Below are positions 48,301-60,553 of a stretch of 64,000 bases of DNA, piece by piece. A program made the translations under genes and the position numbers. The notes beneath the pieces are model-generated. The model saw only the letters and a program-made list of their open reading frames with translations, did no database searches and was not told the origin of the DNA. The stretch's first letter is position 1; every line of letters starts with the position of its first letter. Origin of the DNA: Eutrigla gurnardus (Eukaryota > Chordata > Actinopteri > Perciformes > Triglidae); the NCBI GenBank assembly GCA_963514095.1, contig OY741280.1, positions 6,649,464 to 6,713,463 on the forward strand. The letters are read 5' to 3'.

Positions 48301-49380
48301 GCTAAATGCTAATGTCAACGCTAACTTGCTCAAAATGGCAATGCCAGCCTGCGAATGCTAAGACGTATAGTGTTTCTTATAAGTCACCATCTCAGTTCAG
48401 GGGTTGCTTAGACACATGATTATATACATTAATAGCTCATTTAGTTTAGTTGGAATTCGAGAAAACATCAGTTCATTCATGGAGTCAATCGATATCCAAC
48501 ATTATTGAGTTGTTGCTCAGTCCTTTCGTGGTGTAGTGAGCATCTCCAACGACCTTCACAACGTTGCTGCGTGGCTGTATGTAAAGCCATTTACTCATTC
48601 ATTCTATAAAATGTCCATCACTTTCTAAGAAGACTCTGAGGTCTTATTCAGCCAGTAGAAGATATAATCTATTCATTTCATATTGATAAGTAATAATGAA
48701 ATGCAATGAATGTGTCCATTTGTGAGGTTTTGACCAGCGTGTGTTATAAACTTTACTAGAGAGATCAATGAAGTGACAATCATCTATAAAATTCGGTTTG
48801 CTGTCAGTCAACCTGGTTTTCTAAGTCAGCACTGCTGAAAGGACATAATTGGATTTTTGAAGAGATACTCCAGAAACTTCCATAAAGTTGGGGACTCACG
48901 AGAGACATCTTAAAAAGCAGCAGTCATGTTGTCAGATATCCTGACTTTTAGTCCCTAGTATTGGATGAGCTCCAAACACCGGATCCTTCATGTCACATAA
49001 TTAAACTCTAAAGCATTGTTTCTGCTATGCTTCCTTCCTGGTTTAGTCCTAAGTCTTTCTGTTAAAACTTCAGAAAGAAAACTTGTAAAGATCCCTCCAG
49101 AAGACAATTGTTTCCACAAGCTAACCAGTAGTCCACATGAAGAGCTAACTGATCTGTGTTGTGCTCCTTTAACTACAAGTGACAGCGCTCCTGAGTTTAT
49201 GACGCTTTCTAAATTTAATCCCTAAAAAAAAGAACAACATTGCAAGATCAAAATGGCTTGAAGCTACGAATGTTCTTTCCTTTCCATGTTATAATAATAA
49301 TAATAAAAACAATCTGAAATTATAGTTGTGTTTCACAGAGGGTTTTTTTTTTTTTTTGAGAGAGAGAGATCTGGACTTGT

Positions 49381-49625
49381 GGCTGTGGCTCAGAGGTAGA
49401 GCGAGTTGTCCTCTAATCGGATGATCGGCTCCTCCAGTCCGCATGTCAAAGTGTCCTTGGGAAAGATACTGACCCAAATCCCTCCCTGTGCCATCGGGGT
49501 GTGTGTGTTAGTCTGTATGAATGAGTTTTGGATACGATCCTGATGGCCAGTTGGCACCTTGCATGGCCGCCTCTGCATGACTGGGTGAATGCTGGAAGAC
49601 TAGAAGGGCGCCATATAAATGTCCA
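49381..49625 (+). mobile_element. tRNA-derived fish SINE lacking its B box
   Basis: The copy begins near GTGGCTCAGAGGTAGAGCG, a good polymerase III A-box region. It continues GGCTCCTCCAGTCCGCATGT, then GTCCTTGGGAAAGATACTGA, and ends GACTAGAAGGGCGCCATATA. These are the words of a common fish SINE whose tail reads TAGAAAAGCGCTATATAA. Between TCTAATCGG and GGCTCCTCC the usual GGTTCGAT-type B box is missing, so the internal promoter is broken. An oligo-T run and a GA run lie just upstream. Confidence 0.7.
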
Positions 49626-49740
49626 ATGTCCAAAAATCCACTTACTATTCACAAAATATGATAGGCATGCATGGGTTTCTACGCCATTTCTGTAATTTCC
49701 TACCAGATTCAACATCTGACTGTCAGTGAGGAGGAGTACC

Positions 49741-49779
49741 AGTTATAGAAGAAAAACGTGTGGTTTTTCTTCTATAACT
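49741..49779. repeat. Perfect 17-bp inverted repeat with a 5-nt loop
   Basis: The arm AGTTATAGAAGAAAAAC (49741-49757) is followed by GTGTG and then the exact reverse complement GTTTTTCTTCTATAACT (49763-49779). It lies about 115 nt downstream of the SINE. It is too short for a typical microRNA precursor. It could be a fossil of a fold-back insertion. Confidence 0.9.
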
Positions 49780-50332
49780 TCTATTACTGCAGAAAACAAC
49801 TGATCTTAAAGCACCTGGTTTCCAGGTTTAAAGGTTGAGTAGGTGATTCTATTCAGAATCAGTTTCTGGTATATTACTTGAAATCATTGTCAAATACGGA
49901 TAGAAATGAATGAAAAAAATGCTCTGATATGAAAAAAGAAGAAAAGATGTAATCTGTGGCCATGACTGTAAAAACCCCGTCCAATCAAAAAAGTCGGGTC
50001 AAAGAAAACAATTGGATGGCCTGTCGTCAATTGGTCTGTCAATGCTTACTTCTTGATTGGGCACTCTGCCTACCTCGAGCACTCGTGTGGCGTTCTGGGG
50101 GAGCGGCTTTGAACAGAGGTCTGAACAAAGGGGGCGGGGCTTTTTCAGTTTGGCGATGCATTCAATGACCTACTCTGCCTTTAAATGTTGCATTTTACAG
50201 AGAAGCAATATCAATCACAATTGAAAGTTTGGAAAAGAAACATTGTAAGTATTAGTAAATCACGAGATTTAACACTTAAACTACTTCATCAGGAGTGTAT
50301 GATTGGGATGGGGACTAAATCTGATTGAGGGC

Positions 50333-50335
<3 letters not shown>

Positions 50336-50408
<73 letters not shown>
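50336..50408 (+). repeat. TAA trinucleotide repeat
   Basis: About 24 uninterrupted TAA units, ending about 195 nt beyond the exon 3 donor in transcript direction. Confidence 0.97.
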
Positions 50409-50410
<2 letters not shown>

Positions 50411-50602
50411 CAGCCAGAGAACTGCGATCACATGTGATACTCAAGTCTCAAGTGAAAGAACCAAACAATACTCTAACTTCTGCAGATAATTTCTCACAGT
50501 GAGAAGCTGAGGAAACATAAATACTTTTCCACCTTGACATTGGTTGGAGGATAATCAATGCAGGTCACTGCTGTCCTCCCACTACATTAGTGTAATTCTC
50601 AC

Positions 50603-50874
50603 CTGGTATTCACTGGGCCAGAAGGTGCTGACGGCGAGCTCCACCTGGTGCCACTGGCGTCCCTGAGAGCCGGAGATATTCCACACAGCGCTGCCCTTGG
50701 GGCCCCCATTGACCCGGATGTAGACCTGCAGGTCCCCGGGGCTGTGGCCGTCACGGCTGTACAGGAAGTAGCTGAACTGGATGCAGTGGGTGTCGTTCTC
50801 GCTGAGGGGCAGCAGCAGCAGCTGAGCTCGCTGGCTGCCGAAATGCTGCGAGGAATTGACCATCATGAAGGACC
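50603..50874 (-). CDS. ptpru: ptpru exon 3: main part of the MAM domain
   Basis: This 272-nt exon encodes most of the MAM domain. It reads SFMMVNSSQHFGSQRAQ, then LSENDTHCIQFSYFLYSRDG, HSPGDLQVYIRVNGGPKGSA, and WHQVELAVSTFWPSEYQ. Human PTPRU shares SENDTHC-QFSYFLYSRDG exactly, whereas PTPRM and PTPRK differ here, which decides the paralogue. NSS, NDT and NIS are potential N-glycosylation sites. The acceptor is CCCTCCAG before G50874 and the donor is GTGAGA at 50602. It enters in phase 1 and leaves in phase 0. The 272-nt length is the family length as I recall it. The upstream half of the MAM domain and the signal peptide are not in the window. Confidence 0.97.
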
Positions 50875-51084
50875 CTGGAGGGAAGGACGGGAGGGAAGGA
50901 CGCGTTAGAGGATGACTATCAAACACTGCTCATTCCACAGTTACATTATCATCGGCAGGCACTAAAAAGACAGCTTGCTGAGGCAACTTGAACTGGGAAA
51001 GAGCAGTTTGAAACTGTAGTGTGAATAAAAACACAACGACCTTGCCGAGCAAAGACTCGTCTTCCAAACAGCAACTGCTATCGC

Positions 51085-51087
<3 letters not shown>

Positions 51088-51153
<66 letters not shown>
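51088..51153 (+). repeat. AC dinucleotide repeat
   Basis: About 33 AC units, roughly 215 nt upstream of the exon 3 acceptor in transcript direction, where it reads as a UG repeat. Confidence 0.97.
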
Positions 51154-51155
<2 letters not shown>

Positions 51156-54100
51156 CACAAAGAGCAGCGATTTCAGCATTTCCACCCACCAAGTCACCGT
51201 GAGAAAAAAAATGGTGGAAATGGAAAAAAATAATAAGATTCAACTTTTTTGGACTTCACCTGTACCACTCTAGCCGAGATGTTAGTTTTCAACCGCCGAA
51301 GAGCGTCTGTCTCTTTTTTGTTTTGTTTTTAAACCCCGAAAATGAGTCTGAGTGTCAACGTTGACAGGCTCAAGGTTGCCTTTGATTCTGGACTGAGGTT
51401 CATGGAGTCACTGCTGGCTGTCACTTCCTGGCAGCGCAGCTCAGATCCCCGGACAGGAGAGGAGCACCGCAACGGACAGGAGGTGGAGATGGGGGTGAAA
51501 CTTCGACCGCAGCAATACTGGATCCTCAATTTAATGTGAAAAGAAAAATGTAAAGTAAATGTAAAAAAAATGTAAACTGGAAAAAATTACTTCGTTAACT
51601 TGTGTATATGCCACAAGTCGATGCTTATTTAGCGCGACCCCCCCGCATTTTACAACATAAAGTTATTATTCTACTCCGAATATATATATATTCTGTATAT
51701 TCTGTATATAGTCTGACATGCTCGTCATTCTAATAGGGCCTTGTGAGAAGCCGCCATGCCTGAACTTGGACTGGATGCTGCGACAAAATCTCCTCAGCTC
51801 TCCGGAGCACTGAACACGCTCCTGGTTATTTGTTTGAGATGTCCTCACCAAGTCCCTTTGGAGAAAAGTGTCAAGCCAAATGAATGTAATGTAATCTAAC
51901 ACTACTAACACTACACATGAGCAAATATAAAAGAAATTGCCACTGTTTTATCATCGTCACGTTGACTATCCATGTAAGAACGACAGTAGTTTATGAACAT
52001 AAACGACGGACACATTATAAATCAGTTATGTGCCCATCGTTTGGTAATTAAGAAATCACCACATTTAATGGGAAAATAACTAGCAGTCATGAAAGTTTAA
52101 AATAAAGCTCCGGAAACATTGAAGGATGAGTAGATAGAATATGCATGTGTTCACTTTTTAATTGGGGGTATTTAGAAGAAAATGGTTTCCCTGAGTTTGA
52201 ACTGTTTTTTTTGTTATTCATCCATTTAGAACTCAAACTGTCCTTTCGATGCATCTTCACGTACAAACGTGGAACAGTGATGACGATAAACACAAGGAGA
52301 CGGAAAGTGACGGGCAGTGAGCTGTCTGTGTTTATTACCTCCTGGTTAAGAGGCCTTGGGGGATCACATGGTGTCTTCCCTAACTTCCAATCCTCCAATC
52401 ATAATCATCATCAGACGGGCTCTTTGACGCCAGCGGGAGAGAGAGAGATCGCACGCTAATTGTACGCGTAACCTTCACATCGTCGCGAGATGGTCCGCGG
52501 CAGACGAGCGGGCGGCGGGCAGCGTGGTCGCCTCGGCACTGTGGTTGAGTGAGAGAGCAATCAGAGCCCTGCCTCCTGCCATTAATCACGCCGACACGGT
52601 TATTAGGCCATAATGGCAACCGAGGGAATGCTTAAACCGGAGAGATGGCTGTAATACTCGCAGGCTGACACGCAGGACACATATCAGCGCTCCCGTCTCT
52701 CATGCACACACAGTTCACAGGCCCAAAAGTGGGATCCAAGTCTGCTGACCTTCCCCAGAGTAAGTAATCGGCTTCATCTTTAAACTCTCATCCTTCCTCC
52801 TCTATTGTTTCCTCCCCGTCTCCTCTTTTCATTTCCACTTCTCCTTCCGTCTCCGAATCCTCCACCGGCTTCTTTTCATCCAGATTCTCTTCAACTCGAC
52901 CCGTCGTAAACAAGCGTAAATGGCACGCCGATTCATTTACACGCCGAGATTCGCCATCTGTTCTCCGTTGTCAAGTAGAGGCGAAAAAAAAAAAAAAAAA
53001 AAACAAGTGTCAAAGAGAAATATCAGTGAAGGTCTTTCATTAGCAAGTGATGTGTGGACTCGTTTTCATCGAGGATAAGAAACGATCCGCTCAGATTTAT
53101 GTTCCAACTGAGCGCGGCTCTTTATTCAGGCGAAGGCAAAGCGTTAGTTTGTGTTATTAATTCATTTCCCACGTCTCGGCCGTGATGAAGTTGCATCTTT
53201 TGGTATTCAAAAGCCCAAAAACTTAACAATGGAGGAGTCTGGTTTAATGTGCCACGCCTGTTTGCTTGTTGGGAATTAGAGAGCCAAAAGAAAGAATCAG
53301 GTCAAAACCCAGGGTCAGCCTGCACATGAAAAACTTTAAAATGCATGTCACAAAGCCACCCTGACCACTGTCCCCCTGTCAAACTGACAAAAACAGGCAG
53401 CTGGTGTCCTTTGAGATCCCGCTGTATTCTCGGACAACGCTGATATTTTTCTCTCCTTCACCTGCGCACTTGCAGGGGAATCTGGGCAGGCTGCAGGCTG
53501 TAGCTAGCCCCCCTCCATCACCACCACCACCACTACCACCACTGCTGCTTTGATGTGTGAGCTCTCAAGGGGGAGGGGGGGCTCTGTGGCTAAATTGCTT
53601 TTTCTTCAGCTACGAAAGCAGGACCCCTTCATTGTTGGAGGGCAAGTCTCCAACTGTTCTTATGACAGGATTGCATTGCACCGGGAAGAAGGGGAGATAG
53701 CAGAGACACACTCAGCTAAAGTAATGCTGTTTTTTTTTCTCATTTTATTTAAATATCTTCAAGCAACTCTGGAAAAAAATAAAATACAGACATAACCTCA
53801 ACCGTGTCCCTGTTATTGTTAGCCCCGGCCTTCGTCTGATTCAGCCGAAGCCACCCAGTGTTTCAGTGAGTGAAGGACGAGTCAGTTAACGGCTTCGTCT
53901 GGGAGGAGATTTAAAGGCACTATGAAAATGTGTCTCTCCTCAATGTGATGTAAGCTTGTTTGAGTTGAGTCAGGCACGCTCCGAATCGATCCCATCGATC
54001 AGCGCACAATGCACGCCGATTAGATTTATGTCTGACTCGCTGCGATGCCACACTCCCATCAGCAACGATCACCTTGTGAGGCTGCGGGTTTTAGATCCAT

Positions 54101-54224
54101 TTACAGCAAAAGCTCTTTGCAGGGTGTGACCGACAATGTTACACTCAAATGTTTGCAAAGACTTTGAGTGTATTAGTCTTATTTTGAAGGTCTATCATGG
54201 AGACGGACTGAATGAACCCAGAGA

Positions 54225-54420
54225 AGCTGAATTAATTAATTGTGCAACCAACATTTTTTTCTTGATTAATCAATGAATAATTTGGTCAAAAACACAAGGT
54301 GATGTCATTAAATGTCTAGTTGTGTGCAGCCAATAATACAAAACACCCAAACTATACTATAGAGCTATATTAATATAATCATATAAGACCTGTGAAAGCA
54401 GCAGGTTCTCATTTATAATT
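54225..54420 (-). mobile_element. Degenerate copy of a TCGATTAATCGATTA-type fish repeat
   Basis: The words TTGATTAATCAATGAATAAT, TTGGTCAAAAACACAAGG and GTGATGTCATTAAATGTC, then GTGTGCAGCCAATAAT, follow the order of a very common fish interspersed repeat: CTCGATTAATCGATTA, TTTGGTC-ATAAA, TGACGTCCTCAAATGTC, TTGTCC-CAACCCAAAG. No ends were located. The orientation is tentative. Confidence 0.45.
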
Positions 54421-55693
54421 AATTAAAAATGTTCCAGACCAGAAGTCCTTCCTTGAATAGTGAGGATGCTTTGAAAATCGATTATTTTGTTTTATTTCAG
54501 AATCAGTTTGAGGAAGACAACATCTCCATATTGAATTTCTTTAAAAGAAAGTTAATGAATAAAAACGGTCATGATTACCAAACTATGTTAAGAAAAACAC
54601 AGTTGCAGTTGAGTCAACACATTCTTACCCCCAATGCATCAAATACCTACACACCCCTCTAGCATCCGTTTTGAACATTCCAGTGATGGAATATCAATGT
54701 AATCTCATTACATTCATTTTCAAACTAAACCTCCATCGCCACAGGAAGTTTGGTTTCCCCAACTAGTCACAACTAAAGACTGTGACTGACACATGACTCA
54801 TGCCACCAATGACCGACGTGACACAATTTTTATTTTAGTTTTTGGACATGACACAAACAGCGACCTCCTGGGTGAAAGTCCTGCGTTTGTTTATCTAACA
54901 CTTTTCCCGTCTTTATACGGAGAACCTCCGTACGTCAGCGTTGACACATTGGGATTGAAAATACAATACAAATGCCTAATATCTGTCCTATATCCATGAG
55001 GGTAGGCTAAATAATAGAAACACCTCTCTGTGTAATGCAGTCTTGGCTCGTGTCTTAGCAACCAATAGCCTATTTACACATCTAGCACACAGAGCAAAAT
55101 TTTGCCATTTGAGTTGTGTTTATGGCCACCTTATGCATTTAAGTCTAATATCCACCCAGAGAAATTAGGCTATTTTTTATTCGTTTGTTAGAACTTAAAT
55201 TAAAGTGAGGAATCAAAATAAAAGCCATTAGTCAGGATACCAAAACAATGAGCTAAAATAGGCTAAAATGCTGAGGAGAACCACAGAGGGTGATCATGTT
55301 GTGTGGGTTGATCTCTGCGAGTGACACCTTTCACGTTCAACACATTTAATCAGATGCTAAAATGAACACTAATGAGTGCAGCTTTAGGCACATTTCCCTA
55401 ATGAACCGTACGCACTCTTACTTGGGTCTTTACTTGGAATTGAATTGATGTAAGTACATGAATCATAATTAAACATTTTGTTTGGTTTTGATAAAGCATC
55501 GCGTCTAAGATGAGATGGGAGAACAGCTGGTGAAGGTTAGCACACTTGAATACATTTGTCAAAAACAGGCCCGGCGTCTCTTTTCATCTTGGCTTGATGG
55601 AGTTAGTCAACATGATTGATGTCATAATTAGAAAGTTGATCAAATTCATGAAGATATTACCGGCTCTAATAACCTTAGTTAACATCCTCGAAG

Positions 55694-55742
55694 ACACACA
55701 CACACACACATACACACACACACACATACAGTATACACACAG
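55694..55742 (+). repeat. Interrupted CA repeat
   Basis: CA units are interrupted by CATACAC and by CATACAGTATACAC. This is a simple repeat and no element body is visible. Confidence 0.9.
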
Positions 55743-56894
55743 GTTGGTGTAAAAAAATAAATAAATAAAAAAAATACACCCAATGCAGAGAAATTCTCCA
55801 TAAATCCATAAAAGCTGATAAGGCCCCATCTATTTCTCTTGTGACCTCGCCAAGGGCGAGGGAACATGCATTAGGAGATTAGGGGACGGCCTCAGCTCCC
55901 TGAATTCATATCAGAATGTGGGGTGGGAACCTGAGTCATAGGTCTGCCTGCTTTTATCACACTTACACTAAGAAAAAAAATGGAGGGGAGCCAAAAGTGG
56001 AAAGGGAGGGGCGGGGGAGCTGCAGCAAGAAAAGAGGGAAAGATAGTGAGGGCTTTTATCTTTATGTTTGTCTACGTCATTTTCCGTTAGCTTTCCTCGG
56101 CTGCCATCAATAACGCTATGTATAACTCAGGCGGCCCTATTCCACACAATGACAACACCATCTTTCCTTGGAAAAGGCCACGCTAAACCCAATGCATTTT
56201 AATCAAATTTTTATCTAACATTTTCTACCTTCCACAGCCGCCTCCACCTGCACTCTCCGGGAATACCGCTCAACAGTCTGGTTTCAGGTGATGTTGATAG
56301 AGATTGTGTGATGGGTGAGAGTCGCCTCCCCCCCCCCCCACTCTCCTCCAGGGCATCTGCAGAAGGTCATCCAAGATTTTCAATTTGGTCTTTCAGATCT
56401 TCATTTTCTTTTTGTCTTTTATGCCCCCCTTTTTTTTTCTTTCGTGATATTGCAACCCGGAGCCATGGTGACCTCAGATGATATTGCATGTAGAAGCGAA
56501 GTGAAGTACGGCGAGCATAGATGATTGGGAGGGCGCAGATTGGTCTCGCTGTTTGCTCCTCTCTGTATTTCTGGCCGCGGTGTGTGATCTGCTCGGCTGG
56601 CGGGAACACATGGGGCCGGGGCTTGTTTACTGGAGCCAAAAAAAGGCAATGCAGATTTTGCCATTTACAAAGTGACACAGTGCTTACACCATGCAAATGG
56701 GAAATCTGCAAACCAGCAGCAGCTGGTCACGAATGCGACACTGAGCGGAGCCTAAACGTCCAGCAAACAACACACGTCTGACTCCGACTAATGAATTTCC
56801 CGGCTGAGACTCAAGAGGCAGGCAGACAACCTGGAGACCGCTGACAACCAGTGTTTTTTTACACTGACGGCTTCTGAGATGCAGCGACCAGAAA

Positions 56895-57386
56895 ATGGCA
56901 GTTTTCATTGGGACTGACCCACGTTGTGACGTAACCCTGGAAAAAATACTATTATCTGTATCCCACTTCAGGTTGGTTCAACACAAAATATGGTCATTTA
57001 TTGATGCAAGTGTAGGGCTCAGCCAAAATATTGTCGTCATTGTATACGGTTATAACACAACACAGCAACCTCTGCCCATGAATGTTCTGCAACAAAATGA
57101 CGCTCAATGCTATGCTCTTGAGACGGATGTCGGACCACCCAGTGTCCAAGTTGACCTGCCAAGAATCACTAAAGAGAGTGAATCAGAGGCACAACAAGAT
57201 ACAAGTGGGGGTTCCTCAGAAGTAGTGTTCAATCAAACAACTGGACCTACACAAAATGTTGCATCACAAGTGGAACGAGCCACAGCCTCACCTCCGGCGG
57301 CTTTATTGCCAAATGTTCTAGATGTGTTGCCATTTTCCCAGTTATATTTCCTGTGTTGTATTGGTGCTTCTGTTACATTTCTGTGA
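56895..57386 (+). CDS. Unexplained 163-codon open frame, hypothetical
   Basis: This is the longest plus-strand frame that is neither a tandem repeat nor antisense to an exon. It opens MAVFIGTDPRCDVTLEK, has a central stretch with many Gln, Asn, Ser and Thr (QQDTSGGSSEVVFNQTTGPT), and ends with a hydrophobic segment (PFSQLYFLCCIGASVTFL). I recognise no domain. The polar middle is less random-looking than the surrounding intron. It lies antisense within a ptpru intron. It could be a transposon-derived fragment, the last exon of a plus-strand gene or retrocopy, or chance. No promoter and no clear close poly-A signal were seen. The start codon is arbitrary. Confidence 0.2.
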   Translation: MAVFIGTDPRCDVTLEKILLSVSHFRLVQHKIWSFIDASVGLSQNIVVIVYGYNTTQQPLPMNVLQQNDAQCYALETDVGPPSVQVDLPRITKESESEAQQDTSGGSSEVVFNQTTGPTQNVASQVERATASPPAALLPNVLDVLPFSQLYFLCCIGASVTFL

Positions 57387-58477
57387 TTATTTTATTAACT
57401 TTGTTTAATCTTTAGTTAGTCAATACATACCCTCATTTAATAACCGCTGTTGTCTGTTGATATTTCTCCTGTGCAGGACGCAAAGATCCCTATTTCAAGG
57501 GCGTATGATCCGAGGAAATGAGATTGATTCATCGAAACTGTATTGACTGATTGTTAATTAATTAATAGTGGTCATAAGGGTCATTAAAGTGAACTCTATA
57601 AAGTTATGTCCGACCAACAGATAGTGCCCCTTTTTATGAGAGCAGGTATTATATTAATCCATATTGATGTATACAGTATATATTAATTAATGTTGTGTCA
57701 TTCAACAGACATAATGTTCCACTTTGGTGGCCACAAATAAAATTGAAAAATCCAAATTGTCCCTGCAGTGGGTTCCAGCTAATGGCAAAAGATGTTTTTC
57801 TTTTCCACATTGAACTTTCTTTCTCTATATTTGAGCAGCAAGTGTAAAAGTCCAAAGAGGAGATAGAACTTGATAGCTCATAAAAAAAAAACACCTGGAG
57901 TGGGTCTGGTGCCCATTCGATGTTGGAGAAAATTTCATAGTTTCATAGAATGTCAAATGTGAAAAGCACTGTTTTCAAGGTGATATTTCCTGCAGCCTCG
58001 AGTACAATTTGTATATCAAATGAAATATGAATAGCTGTCGTCAACATCTCGCTCCCTCGCCGGGCTCGATTATTGTTCGCAAAATCATTGCATTGTTTCA
58101 ACACAAAAGAAAAAAGTCGCAGAGAAATGCGATTGGCTGCCCGTGGCAGGGATGAAAAAAAAAAGTTTAGCTTTGGCCAACTTTCCTCACCGACCACCCT
58201 CACTTCAGCAAAGTCTCCCCAGAAGCAATGCTTGCTTAGTAATAAAAGATGGACTTCTCACTGTTGCTCGCAGCATGGATTCAGGCTTCCCTAAAAAATA
58301 AATCTCATCCCGATCCTAACCTCAACCCTAAACAGTCAGTCAGAGTCCAGGCCGGCTGACAGGCGGGAGAGGAGGGGATGTGGACGCAGGATGCAGGGGG
58401 ATCTTCTCAGTGGCAGAAATCAATAATGCATTAGCAGCCACCCAGCGACAACGTGAGGACTGACTAGCTTCCTACTA

Positions 58478-58592
<115 letters not shown>

Positions 58593-58996
58593 CCAGCTCC
58601 CTGCCCCTTTGCTGCATCTTGATATATACCACCCGCCCTCAGCCTCTTCATCTAACTCCTGTGATCTACTGTTTGTTTCATCTCACCATCCCGGAGGCCT
58701 TTTGAGGAGCTGCTTGCTCTCTCTGCTCTTCATGCCAGCATTCCTCGCTCTCTCTGCCCTATTTCTTCTAGGTTTCTTCTCTAGTCATTTAGTAAACAGT
58801 GCATGTCATTTCCCAAGCCCTGCTACTTTCCCCCAGTCGCTCTCTCTTGTAGCAGATTGGGGTTCTTCGCGGGGACATCCTGGACTAACCTGTACGGTAG
58901 CGGGGTGCTCTCCACTGAGGAGCGTCCTCCCCTCAAGGGAATGATGCATAGGGATCTTTGGAAATATTTGTTTACATTGATCAGCATTGACTGCAG

Positions 58997-58998
<2 letters not shown>

Positions 58999-59032
<34 letters not shown>
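58999..59032. repeat. AT dinucleotide repeat
   Basis: About 17 AT units. A shorter AT run follows near 59130-59143. Confidence 0.95.
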
Positions 59033-59035
<3 letters not shown>

Positions 59036-60469
59036 ATAGAAACCTTTTTCCACCACAGTGTAGGTGTTTGTATTATGTGCTTTTGGCTGGGTAGGCATGA
59101 TATACTTTAAAATTGAACTTCATTGTGTCAATATATATATATAGTTTTTAGTGTGAAAATGAATGCATGGTTTTCTATCGCACTTAAAATCCCACTTATT
59201 GATTCTTATAAGCTAGATATTTCAGTAAAATGTTAACATAAATGTCAAGTATTTTGCTTAGGATTCATCCATACAGCAAACGGACAGCGTGTCTGTCTAA
59301 AAACCAAACTCTCCGTAAAAGAGGAAAAATACAAAGTATCTGAGGCTGTGCGATCCTTTTATTTCTTTTTTTTTATGTCTGCCTTGAAACACCACATAAC
59401 TGCTTATCCTGATAGAAAGTAATGGATGAGACAGGGGCCGAGGTCTTTTCAGAGAGAGAAGAAAACATTTATTTAACAAATAATGTATCTACCCAGACAG
59501 TCACATTGTCATTTTCTTGATAACTTCTAATGGGTGTGTTTCCGCGGCTTGTAATGTAATGGGCTCCTTCGCAGTCGGAACCCTGAACACCTCTTACAAA
59601 GAGGAGAAGGGAAAGAGGAGACTTGCAACATGCTGTAAGTGCAAGGGACATTACACAATTACACACTGCAACATGAGAACAGGTACTCAGGTGGAGTCAC
59701 CTGAGCTAACAGGAGGAAGAGGGTAATCGATAAAACCGGGTCCTGTAGACGAGCCGTCCCGGGTCCCCGATGTCCCCGCTGCTTGGCAAAGACAAACAAA
59801 GTCTTGCCCAAACCCGTCTCAAGATGAGCCCGTTTCTTGGCTGTATTTGCCCTTCACTGATAGGGACAGTGAGGAGTAGATGGGATATTTGAGGCCAATA
59901 GCCTAAAATCTGATTTTCATCAGTTGGTGCAGTGCAGAGCTGCAGCATCTGTGTCAAAGAGGAAGATAGGTGGGGGGGAGTGGATTTGCCAGGCTGGATC
60001 AAGGCCCAATGCAGGTCCCACGCCATCCTACCCTCTCCACCCAGCTCCGCACAAAGTGACTGTGATAAGACCCTATCTGTTACAGTCCTACCGTGTGCCA
60101 GTGGTGGATATTGACACAGCAAAGTGCATCTGGAGGAGAGAGGCGACCATCTGGTCCAGATCACCTTCAAGCTGCAAAGACCGGCACTTCTTTCCCTCCA
60201 CCTGTCCCTCCCCGAACCCCGAGCCACGACGCCCCAACCCCGGGAACATATTGTCGGGGTTTTAGCGTGGGCAGGGAAATGCTGAAAGGCTGGATGTGGA
60301 AACTAACAACCGCAGGAAAACCTGTGAGTTTTGGAGTTGAGCACGGATAAAATATTTTTTATTTGAGGCTGCAGATAGCTAGTAGTTAAATTAAATATTA
60401 GATGAAATATATAAATTAGACATTATGAAGTAAATGTCAATGCAAATAATCGTAGGTGAGTTATCAGTA

Positions 60470-60472
<3 letters not shown>

Positions 60473-60538
<66 letters not shown>

Positions 60539-60553
60539 CACACACACACACAC
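60473..60553. repeat. Compound TA/CA repeat
   Basis: About 27 TA units, then GTATATATA, then about eight CA units. This is a composite microsatellite of the kind that arises by TA-to-CA transition within a repeat. Confidence 0.96.

Larger units (their letters stand above)
40504..50602 (-). other. ptpru: ptpru intron 3
   Basis: This 10.1-kb intron holds a GT/GGGT tract (42571-42613), an AT repeat (45336-45391), short CA runs near 46730-46775, G-rich patches near 47647-47770, a tRNA-derived SINE (49381-49625), a perfect hairpin (49741-49779) and a TAA repeat (50336-50408). The stretch 41840-41990 resembles the degenerate GATAAA/TTTATCGCGATAA fish repeat. The stretch 49820-50180 also reads like old repeat. 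No exon is seen. Confidence 0.8.

Noticed and set aside
58609..58944. 111-codon plus-strand hydrophobic frame
   Set aside because: The Leu/Ser/Phe-rich content comes from a C/T-rich stretch; there is no signal-peptide-plus-domain structure and no homology I recognise.
59706..60227. 173-codon minus-strand frame
   Set aside because: It is on the gene strand, but shows no MAM, signal-peptide or other known motif and no plausible splice borders in the right phase.
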